64,000 nt of DNA, taken from contig OX463832.1 of the NCBI GenBank assembly GCA_949825045.1, forward strand, positions 25,476,552-25,540,551, written 5' to 3'. Shown here one piece after another: positions 10,533 to 21,116 of the stretch. Below the pieces are notes generated by a model. That model was not told the origin of the DNA, ran no database searches, and saw only the letters and a list, made by a program, of their open reading frames with translations. Position 1 is the stretch's first letter. The number at the start of each line of letters is the position of its first letter. The translations under genes were made by a program, and so were the position numbers. The DNA is from Argyresthia goedartella (Eukaryota > Arthropoda > Insecta > Lepidoptera > Argyresthiidae).

Positions 10533-11996
10533 ATGTCAAAATATAAGCCCCAGTTAAATATTGCCCATCAAAACATCCAAGGGCTACCTGGCAAAGAACT
10601 TGTATTAGAATTATTTCTAAAAAATTCTGACATTGATATTATTTGTGTTACTGAACACTGGTTGAAGGAAAATATGATGTCTTTTAACATAAATAATTAC
10701 AAAATTGTCAGTTGTTACAATAGAAAGACTGCTGATAGAGGTGGTTCTTTAATCTTAGTGAAAAATAATATTAAGGTGAAACAACGGAAAGATATTCTTG
10801 CACTTACTGTTGAAAGACAAATAGAGGTATCCTGTGTTGAGTTAGATAGCCATATTATTGTTTGTGTCTACAGGCCACCGAGGGATGAAAAAGGCCATGG
10901 CAATTTCGAAATATTTGAGAAAATTATGGAGGAAGCCCTCATTAAACTTTGTAATAACAGAAAAAAGTTAATTATTTGTAGCGATCTTAATGTAGATCTG
11001 CTTGTAGATACAACACTGAAGCGACGATTAATTACTCTGTTCAAATCATTTAATTTATGTCATGTATTTCTAGAGCCGACTAGAATTACACTTACAAGCC
11101 AAACTTGCTTAGATAACGTTTTTTGTGACTGTGCATTCACAAGTAAAAGTGTAATTAACTGCTTACCCTCCGATCACAGTGGTCAAACAGTTTCATTCCC
11201 AATTACTATTAAGGATAAGACTGGTCCAACATTTTATAGGCCTATTACATCCCATAGACTAGAGACATATACGAAAAACTTAGATATAAATTTGCCAGTA
11301 CCGGATTTTAATGAACAGAACCCAAACAAAATCTACTCAGACTTCTTCAACATTATTCAGACAAAATTCAATAAAGTTTTCAAATTAAAGAAAGTCAGTG
11401 ACTACAACGGTAAATCTAAATTTAATGACTGGGCAACGTTTGGAATTCGTAAAAGTAGAGTTATCTTGTATGACCTTTATGATCAAAAAACCTATAACTT
11501 TGATCGAAAATTTCATGACTATGTTAAAAAATATTCCAAAACTTTCAAGTTGTTTTGTAGAACTGCAAAAACTTTACACATTAATAGAAAAATTCAAAAT
11601 TCAAATAATAGAATGAAAACAGTTCGGCAAATAATAAACCGCGAAACTGGCAAAATTATACCAAGGGACAGTGATGTCTGCCTAAAGATAGGTGATGATG
11701 TTGTTAAATCCAACGCTGATGTTGCTCGAGCTTTTGAAAAATTCTTCACCAATGTACCCGTACTCACAACGGACAGTCTAAATTCATCTCCATTTGAAGC
11801 AGAGACTTTATTAAAAAATAACACTAGCGTCAGTAATGTATATTTAAAATTTCATCATGTATATCTCCAGGACATTGTCAAAACGTTTAAATTACTTAAC
11901 TTAAAAAATACGGAAGACCTTTGGGGTATATCAGTCAAAGTCATTGGTTCAGTAATTCTAGTTATAGCCCCACACTTAGCTTATTATATTCAATAA
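10533..11996 (+). pseudogene. CR1-like ORF2, endonuclease and RT start (copy A)
   Basis: The start MSKYKPQLNIAHQNIQGL is the usual beginning of an apurinic-like (EEP) endonuclease (HQNIQGL). It continues with ICVTEHWL, VCVYRPP, IICSDLNVD and LPSDHSGQ, the conserved EN blocks including the final SDH. About 300 residues of linker follow, and the RT N-terminus is reached near 11900. A one-base frameshift at about 11993-11996 ends this part; RT continues from 12028. EN nicks the target and RT primes on it. Confidence 0.8.
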
Positions 11997-12027
11997 ATGT
12001 GTTGACGATGGGGCTTTTTCAGACCTC

Positions 12028-13333
12028 ATGAAACACAGTAAACTTATACCGCTGTTCAAATCGGGAGATAAGGGCGATCCTTCAAATTTCAGACCAATAT
12101 CTGTTCTTCCAACACTAAGTAAAATATTTGAAAAGATTATACTCAATCAAATGCTCTCACACTTCAACCGTACAAAACAACTCCACGCTAAACAATATGG
12201 TTTCACTAGGGGTAAATCGACTACGGATGCAGGTATTACCCTTGTATCTCATATTTATTCTGCATGGGAGGCCGCACAGGATGCTATCGGAGTTTTTTGC
12301 GACCTGTCGAAGGCGTTTGATTGTGTTGATCATAATACGCTATTAATTAAATTAAATCATTACGGAGTTAGAAATAAAGCGTTGGATCTACTAAGATCAT
12401 ACCTAAGCAATAGAATTCAAAAGGCAGAAGTTAACGGCGTAGAATCTGATGGATCGGGTGTTAAAATTGGCGTTCCACAAGGTTCCATATTAGGCCCTTT
12501 CTTATTCCTGCCTTTCATGGTGGAGAAATTAACTGACATAGTGTTGTTTGCTGATGATACTTCAATGGTCTTCAAAATTGAAAGACAAAAAGGAGATTTT
12601 GATGATGTTAATGGTGTATTGTCTTTAACCTTGAATTGGTTCACAGTTAATAATTTATTGTTAAACGCTGGTAAAACCAAGTGTATCAAATTCTCACTTC
12701 CAAATGTCAGGCAAGTTGAGACCAGTTTGGTGTTAGAAAACAGCACGTTAGAATTGGTAAATGATACGAAGTTTCTTGGAATAACCATTGATAGGAAATT
12801 GCAGTGGGGACCTTACGCTGTTAGGAACATCAGACAAAGCACGGATGTGGCTACATCTAGGCTAGTATATTTTAGTTACTTTCATAGTGTGATGTCCTAT
12901 GGTATCTTGTTGTGGGGGAAAGCAGCGGATATTCAAACTATTTTTATTTTACAGAAAAGAGCTATTCGAGCAATTTATAATATAAAACGAACAGACTCCT
13001 TAAGAGAGCTTTTTAAAGAAATTGACATACTAACAGTAGCTAGTCAATTTATTTTCGAAAATATAATGTATGTACGCAAGAACCTTACTACATTTTCCAA
13101 ACTTAGCGACAGCTGTAATGTTAACCTAAGAAATAAACACAGACTGTGCGCCCCGTTTAAGACTCGCGAAGGTTAGCAATTCATTCAAGGGTCAGTGCAT
13201 TCTCTACTACGATAAGATACCTCTGGAGATTTTGAAATTGCCATTTGAGCAATTTAAAAAGCATGTTAAAGCGACTTTGTCGAAAAAGGGATATTACAAT
13301 GTTCAAGATTACTTAAATGACAGGACTGTATGA
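12028..13333 (+). pseudogene. CR1-like ORF2, reverse transcriptase (copy A), with deletions
   Basis: It is open to 13176 and contains PLFKSGDKGDPSNFRPISVLP, KQYGFTRGKSTTDA, FCDLSKAFDCVDH (catalytic D), GVPQGSILGP and LFADDTS (the catalytic FADD). A short in-frame deletion removes residues between GPFLFL and the FADD block. Compared with 19115-19765, a 39-nt in-frame deletion lies near 12812, and two bases are missing near 13147, which shifts the frame. The terminal region to 13333 is recognisable in another frame and ends with TGA where the sister copy has TGG. Confidence 0.8.
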
Positions 13334-13612
13334 GGTTAATCTGGCTCAACACAGACCTTGCTGTTTTAATAATTTTGTATTTATTTATTCCTGCTTATTA
13401 ATCATAACAATTAAATTTTTCATATTTGTATTAGTTAAGCACAACCTATTTTTAAAAGAGATCTAAAAATAAATCTGTGGGAGTTTCTACGCCCTTCTTC
13501 TCCCACAGTGGTCCAATATAGAGAAGAGGCAAAAAATGACGTTTGCTAAGTATATGTAAATATCTACAGTAATAAAGTACTTTGACTATTGACTATTGAA
13601 TATTGATTAGCA

Positions 13613-14596
13613 AAATATGATAGGAAATTTACAGATGCCGCATCAGTCATGACGTACGCGATATTGGCATATAACCAAACTATTCATTCGACCACTGGAC
13701 TTACACCCTTCGAAGTCGTATTCGGTCATACAGAAAGCAATAATCAATTTGATACAGATTTTGACAAACAATATACACAGCAACTAGTCAAGGAACATTC
13801 CATGAGAACTCAGTATTTGTACAAGTATTTAACAGACAAAACAATGGCTAGGAAAGAAAAATTACATCAGAACAGGACCGGAGAAACTCACTTTGACATA
13901 CACGACGATGATGTTGTTTTTGTCAAAGGTGTAAATACGCGTCGCGCTAAAGATAACCCAAAGTTTCAAAAGGCTAAGGTAAAAGGCAACATTACAAGAA
14001 ACGTAGCGATTGTAGAGACCAACGCAAGACAAAAAAGGTACCCATTAAAGACAACCGTCGTCCTCCACAGGTTCGTCATGCTGCTGATCCAAGCAGTAAT
14101 GACCCAGGGCCTTCAACTTCAAAAGATTGAACGCAACCCTGGTGTTTTCCCGGTCAGAGAAGGGACAGCCCTAATTAGTTACGATAAGTGGATAGTTATT
14201 AAGATATTAGATGTTAGGCTTCTCAAAGAAGATTTAGATTTAAATATGAATAGATATAAGGAATTAAAGAGATTGGTCAGCTCTCATTTAAACAACACTT
14301 TGCTAGTATATGTGGACAGTGTTCAAAAACAGGTGAATCATATGCTCAATATAACCATTGATAAATACATTCAGCTGATCCCCAATATCCGACAGAAAAG
14401 AGGATTCATTAACCCTCTGAGATCTCTACTTAAGGTAATAACAGGAAACTTAGACCATAATGATGCTGTAAGGTATGACAAATTAATAAAGGAAGTAAAA
14501 TCTCGTCAACACTCTATTGAAAGAAAAACAACTCTGGTATCTGAAATGGTGAGAATACTCACAAACTCACACACAATTGAGTACAACCATAAATAA
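13613..14596 (+). pseudogene. Errantivirus integrase end fused in frame to env surface/fusion region
   Basis: One open frame runs from integrase C-terminal sequence (AILAYNQTIHSTTGLTPFEVVFGH) through its basic tail and on, without a stop, into Env. Env is identified by a furin-type basic site, RQKRG, directly followed by a hydrophobic stretch (FINPLRSLLKVITG), the arrangement of errantiviral Env proteins related to baculovirus F. In active relatives env is a separate, spliced reading frame, so the fusion probably reflects a deletion near 14050-14100. The frame ends at TAA 14594. Confidence 0.75.
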
Positions 14597-15180
14597 AATA
14601 AATACAGAAATTGATGAACTGGTCATAAGCAATCATATCCATCAAATAATACATGCATACAATTTATTCATACATAACTTTCAGATAATATACTCTAAAT
14701 TGAATGAGATTGAAAACATCATAGCATTTAGTAGAATAGGAATATCACATCAATCCATTGTTAATACTAATGAACTTATTAAGATATTTAAGCTTATAGA
14801 GCGAACAGATAAACTTGTATTCCCTGCAATGCCTGAAAATATTATCAAAATTGAACAGACAATTACTTTAAAATCAAACCTTAAGAATGAATTAAGAAGA
14901 ATCAAAAATTAAGAAAGAAACTTACTTTTATTATAAAATTGTACCCTTACCTATCACAGATCCTGAAACAAACCTTACCCTTACTATTTTACCAAAATAT
15001 CGTTATCTCCTTGTGAAGGGGTTGAAGGCTAGCTCATTGGCTACGCCATGTACTACCATTGAAGAAAACACTTACCTCTGAAAGGATTTACAAACCATAG
15101 TACCCGTTGAAGATACCTGCATACTCGACTTCATGAGATATTGCCATAACGTTACATGCACAAGAATCCCAGTAGAAGTT
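14597..15180 (+). pseudogene. Errantivirus env, remaining ectodomain, decayed
   Basis: A second open piece (about 14589-14912) is alpha-helical and Ile/Asn-rich. After its TAA, residues readable up to 15180 (FMRYCHNVTCTRIPVE) still look like the Cys-containing distal ectodomain. No transmembrane anchor follows; the LTR remnant starts immediately, so the membrane segment and any cytoplasmic tail have been deleted. The env is not functional. Confidence 0.6.
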
Positions 15181-15274
15181 GAATAAGCCAGTCATAATTA
15201 GACCACTAAACGAATTGCTCGTTCCTTTTATTTTAAAAAGTTTTTAAAAACATATCTTTCCTTCGTCGCGATTT
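15181..15274 (+). repeat. Right part of the errantivirus 3' LTR
   Basis: It matches 3877-3974 and ends at the same CGCGATTT word. The missing left part, together with the missing env anchor, points to one deletion spanning the env/LTR junction. Confidence 0.7.
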
Positions 15275-15744
15275 GACTAGGTAGATACAAAATAATCGTG
15301 TCATCATGATGTGGAGGATGAGTTTTAATTGAAGGTATGCACCAAAATATGAGTATTCTAAAACTTGAAGCTTGAAGATTGTGTATTTTATGTAACTACC
15401 GCATGTAAAATATGGTTATGTTTATGTTTTAATTATTTGGGTAAAGAAAGTAAATTGTTTTAATAAATAAAATGAAATGGCAGTTACGTGTATTCATATT
15501 ATTATGTTTATGTACCGGTGTATTTGTTTAAACAAAGGCTAAAAGAAGCTAGCAGGGGAATCATTTTAAGGTATCCGATTTTTTATTGGCTAATAAATAA
15601 TCTCTGTATGAGGTTTAGATACAATTAATATTATTATTTATTATTAATATTATTAATATTATTTGTACAGTTACATACATAGCGCGACCTCTTTTCCCAC
15701 AAGAGGTGGCAGAGGCATAGTTACGTCTATAAATAGGTAAGTAT

Positions 15745-16385
15745 TTTCAACAAAAACTGTTATTTTGTGATCAAATTTCATGTCAACGAGTAGATTTTGA
15801 TTTTCTTGCGAGTATCAAGTTAATTCACCAAAATTGCGACATAAACGGCGGTATTTTTTATCACCTTGACCTATATGTTTGATTTTTCACTACTTCAAGG
15901 GACCATAGACGTTAGCAATTGATATTAGTTTCAACTTGATACCTCTGCCTGTTCCTGATAAAAAGGGTCGTACAGTAAAGGGTCGTACAGTATACGCAGA
16001 CGTACAGTATACGCAGACGTACAGTATACGCAGACGTACAGTATACGCAGACGTACAGTATACGCAGACGTACAGTATACGCAGACGTACAGTATACGCA
16101 GACGTACAGGCAGACGGACAGATATTTACTGTTTTCGGATTTTTCCCTTTACCTGTTGTTGCTAAATTTCATGATCATAGGTCAACCGGAAGTACCCTAT
16201 AGGTTTTGATTCCCTTGCGAGTATCAAGCTTATTTAGCAAGTTTAGCAAATTTGAGACAAAAACGGCCGTATTTTTTGACTGCGTGGACCTAGAAATTTG
16301 GATTTACTATAGCTCCAAGGATCTACAAACGTGAGCAATTGGTATCAATTTCAAATTGATACCTGTACCATTCCCGAAAAATTTT
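15745..16385. repeat. Diverged direct repeat flanking a minisatellite
   Basis: The sequence from about 15745 to 15975 (CAAATTTCATG, CTTGCGAGTATCAAG, CGGC.GTATTTTT, ACTTGATACCT) recurs from about 16150 to 16385 in the same orientation and word order. It is clearly homologous but interrupted by many differences. The minisatellite lies between the two copies. It looks like one dispersed repeat that expanded internally. Confidence 0.7.
15984..16102. repeat. 17-bp minisatellite, seven perfect units
   Basis: CGTACAGTATACGCAGA is repeated seven times without error, with degenerate partial units on each side (from 15969 and to about 16117). 17 is not a multiple of three, so the open frame across it (15936-16202) cycles through three translations and is not a real protein. 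Confidence 0.95.
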
Positions 16386-17126
16386 TGTGAAACGCAGACA
16401 ACAAAGTGACCCCAAAAGGGTCCTTTTTTTCCTTTTAAGGTACGGAACCCTAAAAACAGAACAAACTTTTCCCATGCGGGTTGGGAGAGGTCCAGTTTAA
16501 AAAAAAATACAGATTAGAATTAATTCATTCATAATTCTTTATTGCACACAGTTATTTAAAAAAGATACATTAAGAGAAAACATATGTACAAAGGCGAGCT
16601 TATCTCTAAAAAGAGATTTCTTCCAGTAAACCAAGAAGTAAAAATCTCTTGATATTTTCCACTGGCCATTGATTTTGAGCGGCTGATTCTAAGTTCATCA
16701 ACATAGTGACGTGATTAATTACATTCCAAAGCAGCAAGCAGGCATTAGATAATTAATAACTAATCTTAGGAATCATTCATCATATCAATTACATCGGATC
16801 ATCGGAGTCATGTTAGGTAAATATCGTAATTTACAAAAGGCAATTGACTTCTAAAATCCGGAGGACGGCAGTGCCACCGCCAAGTCTCGCATAGATATTT
16901 CAACGCCGAAAAAAAGTGTGCTACTGTTACGAATGGATGAGGCTCGAATGCACAACTAAAAGCTCTTAACTTTGACAGACTCATATAATCATGCTTTCTC
17001 ACTCTCTTGAAGACTGATATTTCGTGCTGGCAACTTTAGTTCTTGTTAACGCCACTCGTCGTGGCTCTATAGTAAGTTTCGACGCCCCGAAATCATTTCT
17101 ATTATTTATCTCATTTCGTGTTCCAG

Positions 17127-17276
17127 CGGCCCTAATCCTGCTAGCTCCCGCCCATGCATGGACCTGCTTGTTGGACGCGGACTGCTCCGATTTATCAGGT
17201 GGTGTGTGCACAGCCGGCACGTGTGGATGTCCGACCGGACAGCATGCTATATCGGGGGGCACTGTTTGTGCTGACG
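17127..17276 (+). CDS. EB-module cysteine-rich secreted protein, exon with signal-peptide end
   Basis: The acceptor is a pyrimidine-rich tract ending TTCCAG (AG at 17125-17126); the donor is GTGAGT at 17277. Both borders are phase 1. It encodes a hydrophobic stretch with an AHA end (ALILLAPAHA), like the end of a signal peptide, then WTCLLDADCSDLSGGVC and CGCPTGQHA. The spacing C-x5-C-x7-C-x4-C-x-C is that of EB modules in insect secreted or membrane cysteine-rich proteins. The start codon must lie in an upstream exon I could not find. Such proteins are often annotated loosely by EGF/EB similarity; the function is unknown. Confidence 0.75.
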
Positions 17277-17675
17277 GTGAGTCCTAGTAGTATAAAGCAA
17301 CTCTGGCCCTTAATTAGCAACAGGAACAAAGTGTAAATTAATTCCATTCAGTCAGCCATGTTTCTTAGTGATTAGTCACAGCAATTTCAGAAACAACACA
17401 AGTAAACTATCTTTTAAACGAGCTTGATAAATAGCACCTATGGCAACCGGACAAGAGATGTCATATGTCACTTTTTCTGTTGAATCTGTCAGTTAGTTTT
17501 GAGCCTTTAGAATTCCACAGAGTATGTTAATTAATTAAAATTCACCAAACTAAATAAAACACGGTAGTACCGTGCCAAGACCAGACGGGCACTATCCACC
17601 TTTTCTCAAAATTACAGTAAAATTAATAAATTAGTCAGATGGTAATTGAACATGTTCCATGATCATTGTTGTCAG
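17277..17675 (+). other. Intron between EB-gene exons
   Basis: It starts GTGAGT and ends CAG at 17673-17675. I see no coding potential or structured repeat. It separates two phase-1 exons. Confidence 0.65.
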
Positions 17676-17768
17676 TGCCGCTGTACTACATGTCGCCATG
17701 CTCAGAGGACTTCGAATGTTCGAGACTGCTCACTGGCTTTCAGTGTCAACAGGACGAGGACTTAACGG
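17676..17768 (+). CDS. EB-module protein, middle exon
   Basis: 93 bp between an AG at 17674-17675 and a GTAAGC donor at 17769. Joined at phase 1 it reads VPLYYMSPCSEDFECS then CQQDEDLTG: it carries the next three cysteines and links the first EB module to the second. Being symmetrical (1-1), it can be skipped or duplicated without a frameshift, which fits modular extracellular genes. Confidence 0.75.
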
Positions 17769-18612
17769 GTAAGCGAAATGAACTCTAACAGAATGGTCAA
17801 GTTTTAAGGGTCATTTATTAGGAAACCGATTTGATAAGAGTTGCAAGTATAATGCAAAGGAACGTCCATGGTCTAGTCACTAGACGTTAGGGGTAACATG
17901 GTTGCAAGAGATGCAGCTTCAAAGATAATTATAATATAATATAATATATAAGATATGATAAGTAAATAAATACCCTACTACAGCGAAGCCAAAAGGAGGG
18001 TTATGTGTTTGACCCGGTATGTACTACTTATCGGAATTTGACAAATGAGGTATCGTTCAAAACGTCTTCATTGTTTGCTACTTATAAGCTATATGACGTC
18101 ACTCTAAATTCAATATGGCGCAATCTAGGGGGCAAAAAGTCATGGAAAAAGAAGAGTTTTTGTACTGGGCCGTGTGGGTATCAAAATAAGGGCTTGATTA
18201 GCACATTTCAAATATGTATAATATAATATGAAATATATCATGAGCTCACTTTTTGACTTTTCACTGAATTTTGCCAAATCGTTACAAGTGTATTGACCGC
18301 CCAGTGGTAATCGATTTCATAATCTCGGATTTTACGAAAACTTTTTGTCTTGTTTACCTACGACGTCCTAATGGTGATGGAAAACAAAGTGAGGAAAATT
18401 TCAACCTCTAGAGCTGCGGCGATGGGCTAGTACCCTAAACTTGGGCGCATCTTGCCACTGCTACTCCGTATGGGGGAGGACGTGAAGCTATTTTGTTTTA
18501 TTTACGGTAGCATTTATTCTTGTAAAAATACTTGCTTTTATAAGCTAAGCAGAGAGGTTGAATGAATGAAGGAGATTCTCGAGTTTAACTAGATCTATGA
18601 AACGACCAACAG
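17769..18612 (+). other. Intron with unassigned dispersed-repeat sequence
   Basis: It begins GTAAGC and ends CAACAG (AG at 18611-18612). An AT-rich tract at 17928-17970 is followed by a CTACAGCGAAGCCAAAAGG word of repeat character. No gene is supported; the open frame at 18005-18226 has no recognisable feature. Confidence 0.55.
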
Positions 18613-18813
18613 GAGTCTGCGCCTGCCTGCCCACCCACCATTACTTCCAAGGCCGCTGCTGGCCTACCACCAACCTCGGTGCAAACTGTACGAACTCCCA
18701 GCAGTGTCGGGATGACGTCATCAACCCGTTCAGTGTGACGTGTGACGGTGTGTGTGCGTGCAGTGAGGGGTACTATCTGCGGCAGAGGGGGGAGTGTCGA
18801 ATGAGGGGGGATG
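18613..18813 (+). CDS. EB-module protein, third visible exon
   Basis: The acceptor AG is at 18611-18612 and the donor GTGAGT at 18814, both phase 1. It encodes GVCACLPTHHYFQGRCW, then NCTNSQQCRDD and VTCDGVCACSEGYY. The repeated pattern of Cys pairs with C-x-C and aromatic residues is a second EB-like module. The next exon is not found: downstream the locus is occupied by an RTE relic, a CR1-like tail and BEL copy 1. Either a long intron continues beyond them or the gene is truncated. Confidence 0.78.
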
Positions 18814-19111
18814 GTGAGTTGGGTGACTTTTTTTTTATTCACCATCATCAAAATCATGTTCAACCCACATCGACCCCTGATGGGCACAGGGTCCTTCCCT
18901 GCAGCGCCTGTGCCAATCACATCCAACAAGAATCTGCTGTCGACTTGACGATATCGTCGGACCATCGGCCAACATCATTAAATATTTTAATGTATTTCAA
19001 CTAAAAACTCAAATGGCAAGTAGGCAAAATAATGCACTTTTACAATACAAACACTTACATAAGTCTCATATACATGGAAAAAATAAAAAATAAAACAAAT
19101 ATGATGTCTAT
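18814..19111. repeat. RTE-type 3' tail relic (minus strand) and unassigned sequence
   Basis: On the minus strand, roughly 18970-18850 reads WSDDIVKS..., then LAQALQGR, resembling the RW.DDI...W..LAQDR end of lepidopteran RTE reverse transcriptases. It contains stops and is followed by TGATTTTGATGATGG, the GATGAT-type RTE tail. The remainder to 19111 is AT-rich and unassigned. It lies in the intron following the third EB exon. Confidence 0.55.
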
Positions 19112-20013
19112 TTAGTGTTAGACAACAGCACGTTAGAATTAGTAAATGATACGAAGTTTCTTGGAATAACCATTGATAGCAAATTGCAGTGGGGACCCCA
19201 CATAGATAAATTGGCTGGTAAATTAAGTCCTGCGGCTTACGCTGTTAGGAACATCAGACAAAGCACGGATGTGGCTACATCTAGGCTAGTATATTTTAGT
19301 TACTTTCATAGTGTGATGTCCTATGGTATCTTGTTGTGGGGGAAAGCAGCGGATATTCAAACTATTTTTATTTTACAGAAAAGAGCTATTCGAGCAATTT
19401 ATAATTTAAAACGAACAGACTCCATAAGAGAGCTTTTTAAAGAAATTGACATACTAACAGTAGCTAGTCAATTTATTTTCGAAAATATAATGTATGTACG
19501 CAAGAACCTTACAACATTTTCCAAACTTAGCGATAGCTGTAATGTTTACCTAAGAAATAATCACAGACTATGTGCGCCCCGTTTTAGACTCGCGAAGGTT
19601 AGCAATTCTTTCAAGGGTCAGTGCATTCTCTACTACAATAAGATACCTCTGGAGATTTTGAAATTGCCATTTGAGCAATTTAAAAAGCATGTTAAAGCGA
19701 CTTTGTCGAAAAAGGGATATTACAATGTTCAAGATTACTTAAATGACAGGACTGTATGGGGTTAATCTGGCTCAACACAGACCTTGCTGTTAATAATTTT
19801 GTAATTATTTATTCCTGCTTATTAATCATAACAATTAAATTTTTCATATTTGTATTAGTTAAGCACAACCTATTTTTAAAAGAGATCTAAAAATCAATCT
19901 GTGGGAGTTTCTACGCCCTCCTTCTCCCACAGTGGTCCAATGTAGAGAAGAGGCAAAAAATGACGTTTGCTAAGTATATGTAAATATCTACAGTAATAAA
20001 GTAAAAAAAAAAA
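19112..20013 (+). mobile_element. CR1-like element, 5'-truncated copy B of the element at 9649-13612
   Basis: Sequence from TTAGTGTTAGACAACAGC onward is nearly identical to 12731-13580, including the 3' UTR, and ends in AATAAAGTA plus a short A run instead of the (TTGACTA)n end. It keeps 39 nt that copy A lost. BEL copy 1 inserted about 12 bp after its end, which places this insertion earlier than the BEL event or independent of it. Confidence 0.85.
19115..19765 (+). pseudogene. CR1-like RT C-terminus (copy B)
   Basis: 216 codons: TKFLGITIDSKLQWGPHID (thumb start), RAIRAIYNL, CAPRFRLAKVSNSF, ending NDRTVWG. The catalytic palm is missing through 5' truncation. The frame is intact over its length and shows what the end of copy A should look like, exposing the 39-nt and 2-nt losses there. 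Confidence 0.85.
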
Positions 20014-20025
20014 AAGATCTACTAA

Positions 20026-20571
20026 TGTTCGATTCCAAATCGATATTCGATCGATGGTTTCTGAACGGCCATTTTGAATTTGACGTTAGCTGCCAACCTA
20101 GCAGTTTTTTGACAACTGACAGACGAAAGCCCTCGCAATGTAAACGCGTTTTGATTAGGGTGTTGAAATTAAATCGCAGGCCATCTGGAATGTATTCGGG
20201 TTTCCCTCAGGATTGTTCATATAGCTGAGTGTGTTATTGTTTCTCGAACCAGATAAAGTTCGCATTTTCGTGCCCGATTGTTTTTACCACGTAACATAAC
20301 CTGTGTTGGAACACTGTGCTCATTGAAGCTGGCCCGCCAGTCATACCTGGTTGGCTGAAGAACCTGTCTACCAAGAAGAGCCTAGGGTGCACCCGGGCCT
20401 TGCAGAGAGACAGGAGGTTGACGGGACCGCAGCACAGACCAGGTTAGATCGACCCCAATTAACTTCAGCTCGGTGAATCGCCGACGTTCACGCTTCTTGA
20501 CAACTGATCGTTACGCTACCTCGTAGCTGATGGGCCCCTACGAGGTCATTAGGTGCTGAGAAGCCTGAACA
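20026..20571 (+). repeat. BEL copy 1, 5' LTR
   Basis: TG...CA termini; identical in length to the 3' LTR. It contains a short open frame (20025-20228) that is identical in the other LTR and has no recognisable domain, so I treat it as non-coding LTR. Confidence 0.95.
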
Positions 20572-21116
20572 TTTTGGTAGCTAGAGCGTGGCTTCCTGAG
20601 ATTTGCAGCCGTCAAGGGCTCCAGGAAGGCACGATTTGGGACTATCAATCTGTAGGTATAGGCGGTTATTAGGTAACTTGGTTGTTGTTCCTATATCCAC
20701 ATAGATTGGTAGTATTGTAAGCTATAGGTCTATTGCTGGTAGTAGATAGACAGATATTGAATTGAAAATTGCATTGAAGTACCAGTTAGTCAATCTATTA
20801 GTGGTCTAGTAATGCTATTGAATGAATGTTTTGGTTAACATAGGTAGTTACATCTATTGATAGCAGGCTATTACATTGTTTTCAGTTTATAGCAATTTAT
20901 AACTTGAACTAATATTGACTATCTGTGTGTGTTATAATGATAAAGGGAAACTAAATTGTATTTACAGAATTTATATAGATATAAAACTCGGTTCCTATTG
21001 TTTAAGGAAAACAACATTGTTTAAGTTGTGGTTTAGGGTTCCCTCGTTTGGGTTGTAGACTGGAGGGTCCAATAAAATTGAGTTACTGCAAATTGTGAGT
21101 AAGTATCGTTCCGATC
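20572..21116 (+). promoter_or_regulatory. BEL copy 1 leader with probable primer-binding site
   Basis: Three bases after the LTR, TGGTAGCTAGAGCGTGG (20575-20591) starts with TGG as expected for a primer site; the matching tRNA is not one I recognise. The same sequence follows the 5' LTR of copy 2. The rest is untranslated leader without features. Confidence 0.6.

Larger units (their letters stand above)
9649..13612 (+). mobile_element. CR1-like non-LTR retrotransposon (copy A) inserted in errantivirus integrase
   Basis: It encodes an SGNH-like ORF1 (to 10485) and an endonuclease-RT ORF2 (10533-13333). The 3' end is a short tandem repeat, (TTGACTA)n-like, at about 13578-13606, as in CR1-group elements, not poly(A). 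AAATAT at 9643-9648 and 13613-13618 is a plausible 6-bp target duplication. At about 4 kb it is close to complete, but ORF2 has frameshifts and deletions. A 5'-truncated sister copy lies at 19112-20013. Confidence 0.8.
3877..15274 (+). mobile_element. Errantivirus (Ty3/gypsy with env), decayed and interrupted by three insertions
   Basis: The order is LTR-end, primer site, gag, protease, RT, RNase H, integrase, env, LTR-end. The two LTR pieces that align are 3877-3974 and 15181-15274; both end at a CGTCGCGATTT word. The 5' LTR may begin further left, since an AGTTACAATG word at 3757 fits the AGTTA start of errantiviral LTRs, but no partner exists on the right, so the 3' LTR looks deleted at its start. 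The body carries frameshifts, stops, a 149-bp tandem duplication and three younger retroelement insertions (7021-7201, about 8436-8985, 9649-13612). It cannot be functional. Confidence 0.85.
15275..17126. other. Non-coding interval with dispersed and tandem repeats upstream of the EB-module exons
   Basis: No gene is supported. It contains an AT-rich (TAATATTAT)n stretch near 15615-15665, two diverged copies of a roughly 240-bp sequence flanking a minisatellite, and a TACGGAACCCTAAAAA word at about 16441-16456 that terminates this repeat block. A segment at 16529-16640 (TTTATTGCACAC..., ACATATGTACAAAGGCG) looks like the reversed 3' end of a dispersed lepidopteran repeat. The first exon of the EB-module gene may lie here or further left, but I cannot identify it. 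Confidence 0.4.

Noticed and set aside
15936..16202. 88-codon ORF over the 17-bp repeat
   Set aside because: The repeating peptide comes from a minisatellite with a unit not divisible by three; no gene features.
18585..18965. Minus-strand 126-codon ORF over the third EB exon
   Set aside because: It overlaps a well-supported exon on the + strand and an RTE relic; no domain in its own frame.
20025..20228. 67-codon ORF in the BEL LTR (also 26762-26965)
   Set aside because: Identical only because the LTRs are identical; no domain, and it begins at the LTR edge.
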